Assembly: GCA_965212545.1 (NCBI GenBank)
Contig: CBDBVB010000026.1
Location: 57,250 to 121,249 of the forward strand
DNA length: 64,000 nt
Direction of reading: 5' to 3'
Origin: JABDIP01 sp965212545
Lineage (GTDB): Bacteria > Pseudomonadota > Alphaproteobacteria > DSM-16000 > Inquilinaceae
In this document: one piece after another, positions 44,486 through 54,006 of the stretch
Numbering within the stretch: position 1 is the first letter of the stretch
Layout of the letters: every line of letters starts with the position of its first letter
Program-made: the position numbers and the translations under genes
Notes under the pieces: generated by a model
Told to the model about the DNA's origin: nothing
Database searches by the model: none
The model's input: the letters and a program-made list of their open reading frames with translations, nothing else

Positions 44486-45346
44486 TCATGGCAAGCTGCC
44501 TTCGGCAGGCAACGATCCAAGATCGCCGGAATCCCAGACAAGTCGGTCGATCGCAAAGTCCGGCGCATCGGCCGCGCTGCCCAGCGACCCCTGGGCTCCT
44601 TGTCTGACAAAGAGCGTGGCGCAACCCACCCGGGCGGCACCTGCGACATCGTGTTCGATGCTGTCGCCGATCATCAGGACCCGGCTGGGCGGAATCGCGC
44701 CCAGCGCGTCCAGGGCCGCTGTGAACATGGCGGCGCCGGGCTTGCCGACGGTGATGATCGGCCCCCCTGCCGCCGCATAGTCTTCCGCCACGGCGCCGGC
44801 ACCGAAATCCACGCCGCCATCGACATACATCACCCGGTCGGTATTGGCGCAAATGGCCGGAACCCGGCGCGCCGCCAGCGGCGCGAGCCGGGTGCGATAG
44901 CCGGCGCGGTCGCAGTGCTCCGGCTCGACACCTGCGATGATGAACAGATCCACCTCCGGGCCGATCGCGGAATTCCGCACCGCCAGCCCCTCGATCGCAC
45001 CAGCGTCGTCGCCGCGGGATAGCATGGCGACGCGCGCGCCGCGACGCAGGACGCCTGAGTCCAGCCGGCGCGTGATCTCAGCGCGAACCAGATCCCCGGA
45101 GCTGACCACCGACTTGAACAGGTCCGGTGCAAAGCCGAGTCGGACCAACCGGTCACGGTTGAATGACGCGGTCTTGCCGGAGTTGGTCAGCACAACCACT
45201 GGCACATCCCGCAAATTGAGCGCTTCAAGACACCGGCGCGCTCCGGCAAACGGCGCGCATCCGTCGTGGAGCACGCCGTATTGGTCTACCAGAACGCCGT
45301 CGAAGGCGCCGGCGATCTCCGCAAGCCCGGAGATCTCCTGGGTCAT
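44486..45346 (-). CDS. HAD-superfamily class IIA phosphatase (TIGR01459-like)
   Basis: 286 residues. Motif I reads VDQYGVLHDG, in which the second aspartate of the usual DxD is replaced by Tyr, as is typical of this subgroup (DxWGVLHDG); motif II is LTNSGK and motif III/IV ITVGKPGAAMF...VLMIGDSIEHDV. It is the last gene of the polyol operon and probably removes phosphate from a sugar or polyol intermediate. The start at 45346 overlaps the FGGY kinase stop. Confidence 0.85.
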   Translation of the reverse strand: MTQEISGLAEIAGAFDGVLVDQYGVLHDGCAPFAGARRCLEALNLRDVPVVVLTNSGKTASFNRDRLVRLGFAPDLFKSVVSSGDLVRAEITRRLDSGVLRRGARVAMLSRGDDAGAIEGLAVRNSAIGPEVDLFIIAGVEPEHCDRAGYRTRLAPLAARRVPAICANTDRVMYVDGGVDFGAGAVAEDYAAAGGPIITVGKPGAAMFTAALDALGAIPPSRVLMIGDSIEHDVAGAARVGCATLFVRQGAQGSLGSAADAPDFAIDRLVWDSGDLGSLPAEGSLP

Positions 45347-46602
45347 CCGGCGATCGGAAGGTGTGGCAGGGCAAGCCGCGCGACGCCGGCCGAGGCGTCG
45401 GACGAGCACGCGCCCGCCGCCTCAGCGCCGACGATGCGCGCCCGCAATGCGGTCCAGACCAAGTTGGCCGCGCCGCCGCCGACGGTGCGAAGGGCGCGTA
45501 ACGCCGGCGCCCCGAGTTCTTCGAGCCGGCGATAGCCGAGCGCCTCGATCCGGGCCACACCCTCCAGCAGACCATGCAGGAACCGGGCGTCGTCTTCAGG
45601 TCGCGGCAAGAGCCTGGGCGGGTGCTCCGGGTCGCTGATGGGAAAGCGCTCGCCCGGTGCACGCAGCGGGTAATAGTCGAGGCCGCTGTCGGTCTCGGGG
45701 TCGATGTGACCGGACAACTCGTCGATGCGCTCGGGCGTGAAGAAGGCGGCAAGCACGCCGCCGCCGGAGTTCGATGCACCGCCGGCCAGCCAGAGATCGC
45801 CTATGCGGTGGCTGTAGATGCCGTAATCCGGAGCGAAGACCGGCCGGTCGGACAGAAGCTTGATGGTGAGCGTCGTTCCCAGAGCCGTGACGCCGTCCCC
45901 CACCCGCGCCGCACCGGTGGCCAGGAATGAGGCGCAGCCATCGCTAACCCCCGCGATTAGAGCGGCACCGCGCGGCAGGCCGAAGGCGCCGCTGGTGGCG
46001 CCCGTGCGCGCTCCTGCGGGCACCACCGCCGGCAGCAGCCCGGCGCGCAGCGAGGTCTCCGCCAGCCAGCCGGGCCAGTGGCGGGCGATCGGGTCGTAGC
46101 CGGTCTTCAGAGCGTTGCTCTCGTCGCTGTCGACCGGCCGGCCGGCCAGCAGCCCGGCAACCCAGTCCGCCTGGTGGACGATGCGGCGCACGCCGGGCCG
46201 ATCCTGCAGCACGATGGCGCGGGCGAGAGCGGATGCCGCCCCGTGGGCCGCGCTCTCCCGTGGCGCGACGGCGGCGATGGCGGCGGGGATGTCCGGATCC
46301 TCCACCGCATCGTCGTACATTAGCGCCATGCCGACCGGGTCGCCCGTCGCATCGAGGCCGAGCACAGTGCCCGAGGTGCCGTCGACGGCGACGGCGCCGA
46401 TCCGACCCGGCTCGACGATCTCGAACAGGCGCATGAGCGCCACCTCCAATGCGCGACGCCAGACCGCCGGATCGCGGCGGTCGTCGCCGAATTCGGCCAT
46501 GTCCGCCGCGGTCAGCGCAACGGTCGCGCCATCGGGACCCAGCGCGGCCGCACGGATGCCGGAGGTGCCGACATCGACTCCCAGGGCCAGATCGCCGGTC
46601 AC
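45343..46602 (-). CDS. Short FGGY-family carbohydrate kinase (D-ribulose-kinase-like)
   Basis: 419 residues, shorter than the 490-520 of most FGGY kinases but near the length of the cyanobacterial/plant D-ribulose kinase group. ALGVDVGTSGIRAAALG at the N-terminus and GVSDGCASFLATGA and TVGGGAANLVW in the C-terminal half are FGGY signatures. The start is GTG at 46602, overlapping the aldolase stop. It is the second kinase of the operon and may phosphorylate a ketose intermediate; the substrate is inferred only from family likeness. Confidence 0.83.
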   Translation of the reverse strand: MTGDLALGVDVGTSGIRAAALGPDGATVALTAADMAEFGDDRRDPAVWRRALEVALMRLFEIVEPGRIGAVAVDGTSGTVLGLDATGDPVGMALMYDDAVEDPDIPAAIAAVAPRESAAHGAASALARAIVLQDRPGVRRIVHQADWVAGLLAGRPVDSDESNALKTGYDPIARHWPGWLAETSLRAGLLPAVVPAGARTGATSGAFGLPRGAALIAGVSDGCASFLATGAARVGDGVTALGTTLTIKLLSDRPVFAPDYGIYSHRIGDLWLAGGASNSGGGVLAAFFTPERIDELSGHIDPETDSGLDYYPLRAPGERFPISDPEHPPRLLPRPEDDARFLHGLLEGVARIEALGYRRLEELGAPALRALRTVGGGAANLVWTALRARIVGAEAAGACSSDASAGVARLALPHLPIAG

Positions 46603-47666
46603 GGCGCGGCGCTTCTCGCCGCTTCGAGCGCCTGGCGGTGTTTTTCTGCGTCCCAGTTCAACAGGGACGCCTCGTCGGCCGCGGTCAGACGGGCGAGGTG
46701 TGCCATCGGGTTGATGCGGATGATGACGTCGCCAAGGGCTCCGGCCAGCGCCAGAACCGAGGGCGATGCATCGGACGGGATCGCCGCACCTTCTCCGGGC
46801 ATGAAGACCAGGTTGCACGGCGGGCCATCGCCGGCCGCGCGGATCGCCGCCACCCCTGGGCTCTCGCCCTTCTGTGCGACGGCGACACCGGGACCGAGGA
46901 AAATCACGTGGTCGGGATAGAGGCTACCGCCATCCGCGATCGCCAGCCGTTCTGGATCCTGCGCCACCTGCTGCGTCGACTCGCGCGGGACCGGGGCCCA
47001 GCCGGTGCCGGCCAGCCGGTCGGCGAACCCCTCGGCGGTACCGCCTTCGGGCGGCTGGCTCGGCTCAAGCCGGCGCGCGACCTCGCGCAGACGGGCCTCC
47101 GCCTCCGCCGGCGTATCGCCGCCAACAACGAGTCCGTGATTGCCAAGCACGAGAACCCGGGCGCCCGGACGCAGCCGCGCCCGAATGGCACGCGCGAGGT
47201 CGGCGCCGGGCCTGGCATAAGGGACGAACATGGCATCGAGATCCCCGAGACGCGCCTCGGTCACCGCTTCCGCATCCGCACGAACCGCCGTGGCGATGGT
47301 GGCGACGCAATGGGTGTGCAACACGACCGGCCAATCCAGCAGCGCGTGCACCGAAGTCTCGATGGAGGGGCGGAGCCCGGAGGGATTCTGGTTGGCGATC
47401 GCGAAGGCCTGCCCGTCCTCTGCCGCGCCGTCGCCCGCCTCCAGCGCGGCGCGCATGCCGGCCGCGTCGACCGGGACCATGATCTCGGTATCCCGTGCAT
47501 CGGCGAGCCAGGTTCCGGACGCCTTGACCCACATTGCGCCGCCCGACTTCAGCGATGTGTTGCCGCCTGCCCCCTGCACCTGCAACGGATCGCGCCCGAG
47601 GCGCTCGGAGACCGCGAGCAGGTCGGCGAAGGCGGCCGAGCCGCGCAGTTCGGCGAATGTCCTCAT
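46599..47666 (-). CDS. Class II aldolase/epimerase family protein
   Basis: 355 residues. The zinc-dependent class II (FucA/RhaD-type) aldolase motifs are QGAGGNTSLKSGG, HTHCVATIATA and VLGNHGLVVGG, covering the active site and metal histidines. The C-terminal extension after about residue 230 resembles the aldolase half of rhamnulose-phosphate-aldolase/dehydrogenase proteins. It would split a phosphorylated ketose to dihydroxyacetone phosphate and an aldehyde. ATGA overlaps couple it to both neighbours. Confidence 0.85.
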   Translation of the reverse strand: MRTFAELRGSAAFADLLAVSERLGRDPLQVQGAGGNTSLKSGGAMWVKASGTWLADARDTEIMVPVDAAGMRAALEAGDGAAEDGQAFAIANQNPSGLRPSIETSVHALLDWPVVLHTHCVATIATAVRADAEAVTEARLGDLDAMFVPYARPGADLARAIRARLRPGARVLVLGNHGLVVGGDTPAEAEARLREVARRLEPSQPPEGGTAEGFADRLAGTGWAPVPRESTQQVAQDPERLAIADGGSLYPDHVIFLGPGVAVAQKGESPGVAAIRAAGDGPPCNLVFMPGEGAAIPSDASPSVLALAGALGDVIIRINPMAHLARLTAADEASLLNWDAEKHRQALEAARSAAP

Positions 47667-49168
47667 GCGGCGGCGTCGAGACGCATCCAGTCGGCAAACG
47701 CGGCCTTCTGAGCATCGGTTAGGAACAGCCCATGCTTGGTTCGGCGAAGCAGGATGTCGTCGGCGGTTCGGGCCCATTCATGGGCTCTGAGCCACTTCGC
47801 CTCCTGCTCATAGAACAACCCGCCGAAATGTCGGCCAAGGTCTGCGACTGCGCCCGCCCCGGCCAGCAGCCTCTCGGCCTCGGTCCCATAGCAGCGCCCG
47901 TAATGGCGAGCGAGTACGGGCGGCAACCAGGGATGCGCAGCATGGAAGCGCGCCAGCCATGGCTCGAAATCGGCGCCGGCGATGTCGCCTCCGGGCAGCG
48001 GCGCATCCACCGTCCAGGGGTCTTTCATTTGCGGAAAGAACGGTGCCAGCTTCTCCAGCGCGTGTTCGGACAGTTTTCTATAGGTGGTGATCTTGCCTCC
48101 GAATGCCGACAGGATCGGCGCTCTGCCGTTCCCGCCGTCGAGTTCGAACTCGTAGTCCCGTGTCACCGCGGAGGCGCTCTTGCGCGAATCGTCGTCGAAC
48201 AGCGGACGGACGCCGGAATAGCCGTGCAGGACGTCCGCCGCCGTCAGCTCCGTGCGGAAATAGCGGTTCAGGATGCCGAGCAGGTATTCGACCTCCGAAC
48301 CATCGATCGACACGTTCTCGGGTTGGCCCTCGAAGGGAATGTCGGTGGTCCCGATCAACGCCAGATCGTCGAAATAGGGATTCACGAAGATCAGCCGTCT
48401 GTCGTGGGCTTGAAGGACATAGCCGTGTTCGCCGGTCCACCACCGCTTCATGATGACGTGGCTGCCCTTGACCAACCGTACCCGGCGCCGGGAGTTGACT
48501 CCGGCGACATTGCCGAGGACAGACTCGACCCAGGGCCCGCCGCCATTGAACAGCGCCCGCGCCGTCACCTCGCGGCCCAGGCCGCTGTCCATGTCCCTCA
48601 GGGTGGCGCACCAGTGATCGCCTTCGCGCCGGGCGGAAACACATGCGGTCCGGGTCAGGATCTCGGCGCCCCTCCGGGCCGCGTCCACCGCGTTGAGGAC
48701 GACGAGCCTGGCATCGTCTACCCAGACGTCCCAGTAGGCGAAGGCCTTGCGAAAGTCGTCGCTCACGGGAGCGCCCACGGGGTCGCGGCGCAGATCGACC
48801 GCCTCGGTCGAGGGGATGCGCTTGCGCCCGCCAAGATGATCGTAGATGAACAGGCCGAGACGGATCAGCCAGCGTGGCCGCTGCTCCGGGCTGTGCGGCA
48901 GGATCAGCCGCAAAGGCCATGTAAGCTGCGGCGCGACTTCAAGCACCACTTCGCGCTCGATCAACGCCTCGCGCACCAGGCGGAACTCGTAGTATTCCAG
49001 ATAACGCAGCCCGCCATGGATGTACTTGCCGGAGCGTGACGAGGTGCCCTCGGCGAGATCACCCTTCTCGCACAGCAGTACGGACAGTCCGCGCCCCGCG
49101 GCATCCCGGGCGACCCCGGCGCCATTGACGCCGCCGCCGATCACCAGGAGATCGATGGGTTCCGACAT
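47663..49168 (-). CDS. FAD-dependent glycerol-3-phosphate dehydrogenase family (GlpD/EryB-like)
   Basis: 501 residues from ATG 49168 (an in-frame GTG at 49174 is possible). The FAD-binding LLVIGGGVNGAGVARDAAGRG, SSRSGKYIHGGLRYLE and SAFGGKITTYRKLSEHALEKL are GlpD family markers. It oxidises a polyol phosphate to the keto form, passing electrons to the quinone pool. In this operon a tetritol- or pentitol-phosphate is as likely as glycerol 3-phosphate, because the neighbouring kinase is erythritol-kinase-like and erythritol pathways use such a GlpD-like enzyme. Confidence 0.88.
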   Translation of the reverse strand: MSEPIDLLVIGGGVNGAGVARDAAGRGLSVLLCEKGDLAEGTSSRSGKYIHGGLRYLEYYEFRLVREALIEREVVLEVAPQLTWPLRLILPHSPEQRPRWLIRLGLFIYDHLGGRKRIPSTEAVDLRRDPVGAPVSDDFRKAFAYWDVWVDDARLVVLNAVDAARRGAEILTRTACVSARREGDHWCATLRDMDSGLGREVTARALFNGGGPWVESVLGNVAGVNSRRRVRLVKGSHVIMKRWWTGEHGYVLQAHDRRLIFVNPYFDDLALIGTTDIPFEGQPENVSIDGSEVEYLLGILNRYFRTELTAADVLHGYSGVRPLFDDDSRKSASAVTRDYEFELDGGNGRAPILSAFGGKITTYRKLSEHALEKLAPFFPQMKDPWTVDAPLPGGDIAGADFEPWLARFHAAHPWLPPVLARHYGRCYGTEAERLLAGAGAVADLGRHFGGLFYEQEAKWLRAHEWARTADDILLRRTKHGLFLTDAQKAAFADWMRLDAAA

Positions 49169-49175
49169 GGTCACG

Positions 49176-50216
49176 TCAGCAGGGGTTGACCGGCGGCTCG
49201 CCGGCGATCCAGCGGCGCACCTCCTCGGCGGCCTTGGCGGCAGCGATGCGCACGGTCTTCAGAGACGCCCCGGCGATGTGCGGGGTCAGGGTCACGTTCG
49301 GCAATTTCAGCAGCGGCCAGTCGGGCGGGACCGGCTCGATGGCGAAGGTCTCCAGCATGGCGCCCCGCAGGTGCCCGGAGACCAGCGCGTCATAGAGCGC
49401 GTCGTAATCCATCAGCGGCCCGCGCGCGGTGTTGACGATGACGGCGCCCGGTCTCATGGCCGCCAGCGCCTCGGCGTCGATCATGCCGCGAGTCTCGTCG
49501 GTGACGCGCGGATGGAGCGATACCAGATCCGACCCGGCCAGCAGCCGGTCGAGCCCGACCAACTCGACCCCGGCGTCGCGGTCCTCCGGCGCAAGCTGGA
49601 TATACGGGTCATTGACCAGGATGCGGCAGCCGAATGCCCGCAGCAGCCGCACCACCTTCGTCCCAACATTGCCATAGCCGATCACGCCCACTGTCATGTC
49701 CGACAACTCGTCGCCCACCATGTCGGCCCGGTAGAGGTCGCCGCGGTATTCACCCTGGCGCAGCGCATCGTGTCCCTTGGTGATGTTCCGCGTCTCAGCG
49801 ATGATCGCGCCGATGGTGAACTCGGCGACCGCCGAGGCGTTGCGGCCGGGCGTGTTGACGACGGTGACGCCATGCGCCGCCGCGGCCTTCATGTCGATGT
49901 TCACCGGACCGCCGCGCGACACCGCGACCAGCTCCAGCGCAGGCATCGCCTCGAACATGGACCCGGAGAGCGGCGCGAGGTGGGTTACGAGAACCGGCGC
50001 ATCGGCCACATGTGCAACGACGTCCTTGGGGGCGCCCATATACTCCTTCAGCCCTTCCATGCCCGCAGCCGCGTACCCGTGCTCCATGGGCTCGTCGGGC
50101 CAGGGCAGATCCAGCAGCCGGCAGGACACCTTGTCGCCGCAGGTTTCGGCCAGCGCCGCCTCGAACATGCCGGACAGCATGAAACGGTCACCGATGATCG
50201 CCACGTCGACGGTCAT
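49176..50216 (-). CDS. D-isomer-specific 2-hydroxyacid dehydrogenase
   Basis: 346 residues of the SerA/phosphoglycerate dehydrogenase superfamily. The Rossmann motif is VGVIGYGNVGTKVV; catalytic Arg in NTARGPLMD, Glu region in LHPRVTDETRG and His in TPHIAGASLK are present. It reduces a 2-keto acid or oxidises a 2-hydroxyacid with NAD(P). The role in a polyol operon is unclear; it might handle an acid-sugar intermediate. ATGA overlap with the kinase gene upstream. Confidence 0.87.
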   Translation of the reverse strand: MTVDVAIIGDRFMLSGMFEAALAETCGDKVSCRLLDLPWPDEPMEHGYAAAGMEGLKEYMGAPKDVVAHVADAPVLVTHLAPLSGSMFEAMPALELVAVSRGGPVNIDMKAAAAHGVTVVNTPGRNASAVAEFTIGAIIAETRNITKGHDALRQGEYRGDLYRADMVGDELSDMTVGVIGYGNVGTKVVRLLRAFGCRILVNDPYIQLAPEDRDAGVELVGLDRLLAGSDLVSLHPRVTDETRGMIDAEALAAMRPGAVIVNTARGPLMDYDALYDALVSGHLRGAMLETFAIEPVPPDWPLLKLPNVTLTPHIAGASLKTVRIAAAKAAEEVRRWIAGEPPVNPC

Positions 50217-51772
50217 GCCAGCGCCCTCCGCGCGGCTGCCTGGCAGGCCCAGACAGGGTCCATCGCCCGGCGCGTCGCCAGATAGGCGTCGAACAGCGCG
50301 TCATAGGTCGACACCAGACCGGGATCCGGGCTTTCCGGATCCTGCACCAGCGGCGTCACCCAGGCTTCGGTGGCGGCGGAGATGTCGGAATGCAGCCCCT
50401 GTTGGACGGTGGCCATCATCACTGCGCCCGCCGCACCCGCCTCCTCCTGCGCCACGGTTCGAATCGGCGCGCCCAGCGCCGCGGCCAGGATGGTCTTCAG
50501 CGCCGAGGAGCGTGCCGCGCCGCCGGTCAGCCTGATCTCGTGGGGAATCGGTCCCATCTCCGCGTAGCAGTCGCGCGCCGCCAGCGCGAGCCCCTCATAG
50601 ACGCTGCGCATCATGTCGAACCAGCCGGTGTTCTGGTCCAGGCCGGTGAAGCTGGCCCGTGCGTCGGGCTCGGCGAAGGGCCCGCGCTCGCCCGCCATGG
50701 AGATGTAGGGATGATAGATCGCCGCGCCCGGCCGTGCGGCCATCACGCGATCGTCCATGCCCTTCAGCAGATCGCCGCGGTCGCGGGTCACGCCTTCCGA
50801 CCCAAGCATCTCGATCGCCAGGTCAAGCATGCGGTCGATGTTCAGGGTCGCCGCCATGTTGGTCTGCATCTGGGCGTAGGCGCGGCCGGGGAACGGCATC
50901 GTGTAGCCGGAGCGGTCGTCGTTCAGGACGACGGCATCGGCATCGGGCGCCAGGCGCATATGCATGCCGGTGGAGCCGATCACCGTCAGGCCCGGGCGCG
51001 CGGCCATGTCGTGCAGGCCGGCGCCCATGGCGCTGCACATGATATCGACGCAGCCGAGCGTCACCGGTAGACCCTCCGGAAGGCCGGTCGCCCGGGCGGC
51101 CGACGCCGACAGCCGGTCGGCGTGGGCGGCGCCGTCCACGATCGGTGGCAGAAGGCGGCGCAGGTCGGAAAGGCCGAGTGCGTTCAGGACGTCGTCGGAA
51201 TAGGTCCGGGTCCGGTAGTCGCCGAAGGTGAAGACGCTTTCGGTCGGGTCGCCGGCACGCACCCCGGTCAGGTTGAAATAGAGCCAGTCCTTGCAGTGCA
51301 TCGCCGTCGCGGCGCGGTCCAGAAGTTCCGGCGCGTGACGTTTCATCCAGGTCAGATGAGTGCGCATCTGGCAGACATTGAGGCCGGTCGCAGTGGTGCG
51401 GTAGATCAGGTCGATCCCGTCCGAGGCCGCGATCTCGCGGGCCTCTTCGGCGGCCCGCGCGTCTAGCCAGAGCCAGCCGTCATGCACCGGCTCGCCTGCC
51501 GCGTCGATCAACCAGCATCCGTCGCCCTGGCCGGTGACGGACAAGGCGCAGGCGCGGGCCGCGAGGTCGCCGACCCGCTCTCCGAGCCCGGCCAGCACGG
51601 CCGCCGTGTCGGCCCAGGTGCGACGCATATCCTGCTCGACACCGCCATTCGGCAGGGTCGTGTATGTGTTGCGCCGGCTCACTGCCGCGACCTGCCGGCC
51701 GGTGAGGTCGAATGCCACGGCCTTGATGACCGAGGTCCCTGCATCCACGCCGATGAATATGTCGCGCGTCAT
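50213..51772 (-). CDS. FGGY-family kinase, erythritol-kinase (EryA)-like
   Basis: 519 residues from the ATG at 51772 (the frame is open to 51952). DIFIGVDAGTSVIKAVAFD, SVTGQGDGCWLID, CKDWLYFNLTGVRAGDPTES and TVIGSTGMHMR closely follow erythritol kinases as I recall them. It phosphorylates a polyol after uptake, probably a tetritol or pentitol. With the SorC regulator and GlpD-like dehydrogenase it resembles the ery system of rhizobia and Brucella, but the EryC/EryH/EryI isomerase genes are not in this window. It overlaps the next and previous genes by ATGA. Confidence 0.85.
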   Translation of the reverse strand: MTRDIFIGVDAGTSVIKAVAFDLTGRQVAAVSRRNTYTTLPNGGVEQDMRRTWADTAAVLAGLGERVGDLAARACALSVTGQGDGCWLIDAAGEPVHDGWLWLDARAAEEAREIAASDGIDLIYRTTATGLNVCQMRTHLTWMKRHAPELLDRAATAMHCKDWLYFNLTGVRAGDPTESVFTFGDYRTRTYSDDVLNALGLSDLRRLLPPIVDGAAHADRLSASAARATGLPEGLPVTLGCVDIMCSAMGAGLHDMAARPGLTVIGSTGMHMRLAPDADAVVLNDDRSGYTMPFPGRAYAQMQTNMAATLNIDRMLDLAIEMLGSEGVTRDRGDLLKGMDDRVMAARPGAAIYHPYISMAGERGPFAEPDARASFTGLDQNTGWFDMMRSVYEGLALAARDCYAEMGPIPHEIRLTGGAARSSALKTILAAALGAPIRTVAQEEAGAAGAVMMATVQQGLHSDISAATEAWVTPLVQDPESPDPGLVSTYDALFDAYLATRRAMDPVWACQAAARRALA

Positions 51773-52896
51773 GCCAGAGAACCCCCATGGCTGACGGCGG
51801 CGCCCGAGGCGGTGTCGAAGATATGCAGGTCGTCTGATGCGATCGCGATTCCAATCGCCTCCCCCTTGGCGAATGGCGGGCGCTGGTGTTCGACCGAAAC
51901 CACGGAGCCGCCGGCGAAACGGGCGGCGATATGAGTCTGGTCGCCCAGCCATTGGTTCGCGACGACCTCGGCCTGCGCCCCATCTGGCGTGATGCGCACA
52001 GCATGCGGGCGGACGCCGATTGTCACCTCACGCTTGCGCAGCAGGGAGCTGCGCAGTTCCGGCGAGAAGTCGTTCTCGGCGTAGTCGAGCGTCACGCCGC
52101 CGCCCAGCCCAAAGGCAATCCGGCCGGATCCGCCGCGCGCTTCGGCAGCGAAGACGTTCATGGGCGGTTCGCCGATGAAGGTTCCGGTGAACAGGTTGGC
52201 TGGCCGGTCCTTGAGTCTCGCAGGCGTATCGAACTGCTGCAGCACCCCGTCTTCCATGACCGCGATACGATCAGCGAGCGCGTTCGCCTCGGTCTGGTCG
52301 TGGGTGACAAGTATCGCGGTCAGCCCACGCTCCTTGATGAGATGCTTGATCCGGCCTCTCAAATGCGCGCGGAGTTGCGGCTCAAGTTGACCCATGGGCT
52401 CGTCCAGCAGGTGCAGATCGGCGTCGCGGATCAACGCTCTGCCCAGGCCGGCGCGCTGCTGTTGGCCGCCGGATATCGAGCTGGGAAAGCGGTCGAGCAC
52501 GTCCTCGATATCGAGAAGATGGGCTATTTCGTCCACCCGGCGGTCGACTTCCGCTTTGCCCAATCGGGCCGACTTCAAGGCAAAAGCGATGTTCTCGCGA
52601 ACCGTGAGCGGCGGGTAGAGGGAGTAGCCCTCGAAAGCCATCGCCACGTTGCGCCGCGCCGGCGCGATGTCATGGATGTCGCGGCCGGCCAGCCGGATCG
52701 AACCGGAGGTGACCTCCTCGAAGCCCGCGATCATCCGCAGCGTGGAGGTCTTGCCGCACCCTGAAGACCCGAGCAGCGCAGCGATCTCGCCCATTTCCAC
52801 CACGAGATCGAAATCCCGCACTGCATGCACCGCACCGCGCCCACCGGGATTGTAGACCTTGTTGACGGACCGAATTTCCAGCATGGCTTTGCTCAT
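51769..52896 (-). CDS. ABC importer ATPase (MalK/UgpC type), second of two
   Basis: 375 residues. Walker A GSSGCGKTS, signature SISGGQQQRAGLG, Walker B region HLLDEPMGQL and a C-terminal TOBE/OB regulatory domain mark a CUT1 sugar-transporter ATPase. Substitution of the usual LLDEPLSNLD by LLDEPMGQLE is noteworthy. It lies directly downstream of the other ATPase; two different ATPases with two permeases are also found in rhizobial glycerol transport (GlpSTPQV). The start overlaps the preceding stop. Confidence 0.9.
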   Translation of the reverse strand: MSKAMLEIRSVNKVYNPGGRGAVHAVRDFDLVVEMGEIAALLGSSGCGKTSTLRMIAGFEEVTSGSIRLAGRDIHDIAPARRNVAMAFEGYSLYPPLTVRENIAFALKSARLGKAEVDRRVDEIAHLLDIEDVLDRFPSSISGGQQQRAGLGRALIRDADLHLLDEPMGQLEPQLRAHLRGRIKHLIKERGLTAILVTHDQTEANALADRIAVMEDGVLQQFDTPARLKDRPANLFTGTFIGEPPMNVFAAEARGGSGRIAFGLGGGVTLDYAENDFSPELRSSLLRKREVTIGVRPHAVRITPDGAQAEVVANQWLGDQTHIAARFAGGSVVSVEHQRPPFAKGEAIGIAIASDDLHIFDTASGAAVSHGGSLA

Positions 52897-54002
52897 GCCG
52901 CCTCCTCGGCCCGCGCGCCGTCATGCTCCGGCACGATCCGCTCACCGGTAGCGCGGTCGAACAGGATGGTCTTTGCCGGGTCGCTCCCGACGCCGGCCGC
53001 CCCTTCGGTCGGCCCTGGCGTGCCAGCGGGCCGGGAGATCAGGAGTTCGCGCCCGCGCTTGGTGACCGCCAGAGTCACGGTCTTCTCGTTGAACGGCGTC
53101 TCCGCCTCGATGGTGACCGGAATGGCATCCGGCGCGTCTGAGAAGTGCAACGATTCCGGCCGGATGCCGGCGATGCACTCCCGCCCCACCGCGGGTGCAT
53201 AGCCGGCGACAAGCGGCACGCGCTGGTCGGAGATCCGCACGAATATGCCAGTGCCATCTTTCTCCGGCACGGCATCCAGGAGGTTGATCGCCGGGTCGCC
53301 GAACAGCGGCGCGACGGCAATCGTCGCCGGGGTGAAATAGATCTCCTCCGGTGTGCCGATCTGGGCGATACGCCCATCGGCCAGGAGCGCGATCCGGTCG
53401 CCGAGCGCCATCGCCTCCTTGTAGTCCTGGGTCACGTAAACGACGGTCGTGCCCTGATCCGCCAGCAGGCGGGGCAGTTCCAGCCGCATCTCGAATCGCA
53501 GTTTGGCGTCGACGTTGCGCAGCGGGTCATCCAGCAGCAGCAATCTTGGCGAGGCGGCAAGAGCACGTGCCAGGGCCGTGCGCTGCTTTTGCCCGTTCGA
53601 CAGCGCCTTGGGCGCGTGGTTCAGCACGTGGTCGATCTTCAGGAGCCTGGCAACGCTCTCCACACCGGCGCGGATTGCCTCCTTGGTGGATCGTTGCGCG
53701 GTGAGCGGGCTGGCGATGTTGTCGAAGGCGGACATGTGCGGGAACAGCGCGAAGTTCTGGAAGGCCATGCCCACACCCCGCTGTTCCGGCGGCGCCTCGG
53801 TCATGTCTTCCCCGCCGATGCGGATCGATCCGGAATCCGGGTCCACGGCGCCGGCGATACAGCGCAGCAGAACTGTCTTGCCGGCACCGGACGGCCCGAA
53901 CAGCACCAGGGTCTCGCCGTCGGCAACCTCGAAGGAGACCCCATCGAGGACCGTCTCATCCTTGAAGTGCTTGCTGAGGGTTTCGATTGCCAGGCCGGTC
54001 AT
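52893..54002 (-). CDS. ABC importer ATPase (MalK/UgpC type), first of two
   Basis: 369 residues from the ATG at 54002, although the frame is open further. Walker A GPSGAGKTV, signature LSNGQKQRTALA (SN in place of SG), LLLDDPLRNVD as Walker B and a C-terminal TOBE region. Walker B reads DDP where most have DEP; the catalytic Glu seems replaced by Asp, which is also seen in paired ATPases where one site is degenerate. It is coupled to the permease genes upstream. Confidence 0.88.
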   Translation of the reverse strand: MTGLAIETLSKHFKDETVLDGVSFEVADGETLVLFGPSGAGKTVLLRCIAGAVDPDSGSIRIGGEDMTEAPPEQRGVGMAFQNFALFPHMSAFDNIASPLTAQRSTKEAIRAGVESVARLLKIDHVLNHAPKALSNGQKQRTALARALAASPRLLLLDDPLRNVDAKLRFEMRLELPRLLADQGTTVVYVTQDYKEAMALGDRIALLADGRIAQIGTPEEIYFTPATIAVAPLFGDPAINLLDAVPEKDGTGIFVRISDQRVPLVAGYAPAVGRECIAGIRPESLHFSDAPDAIPVTIEAETPFNEKTVTLAVTKRGRELLISRPAGTPGPTEGAAGVGSDPAKTILFDRATGERIVPEHDGARAEEAA

Positions 54003-54006
54003 CGGA

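Noticed and set aside
46107..46714. Plus-strand frames opposite the short FGGY kinase
   Set aside because: They are Ser/Ala/Arg-rich shadows of a gene with clear kinase motifs.
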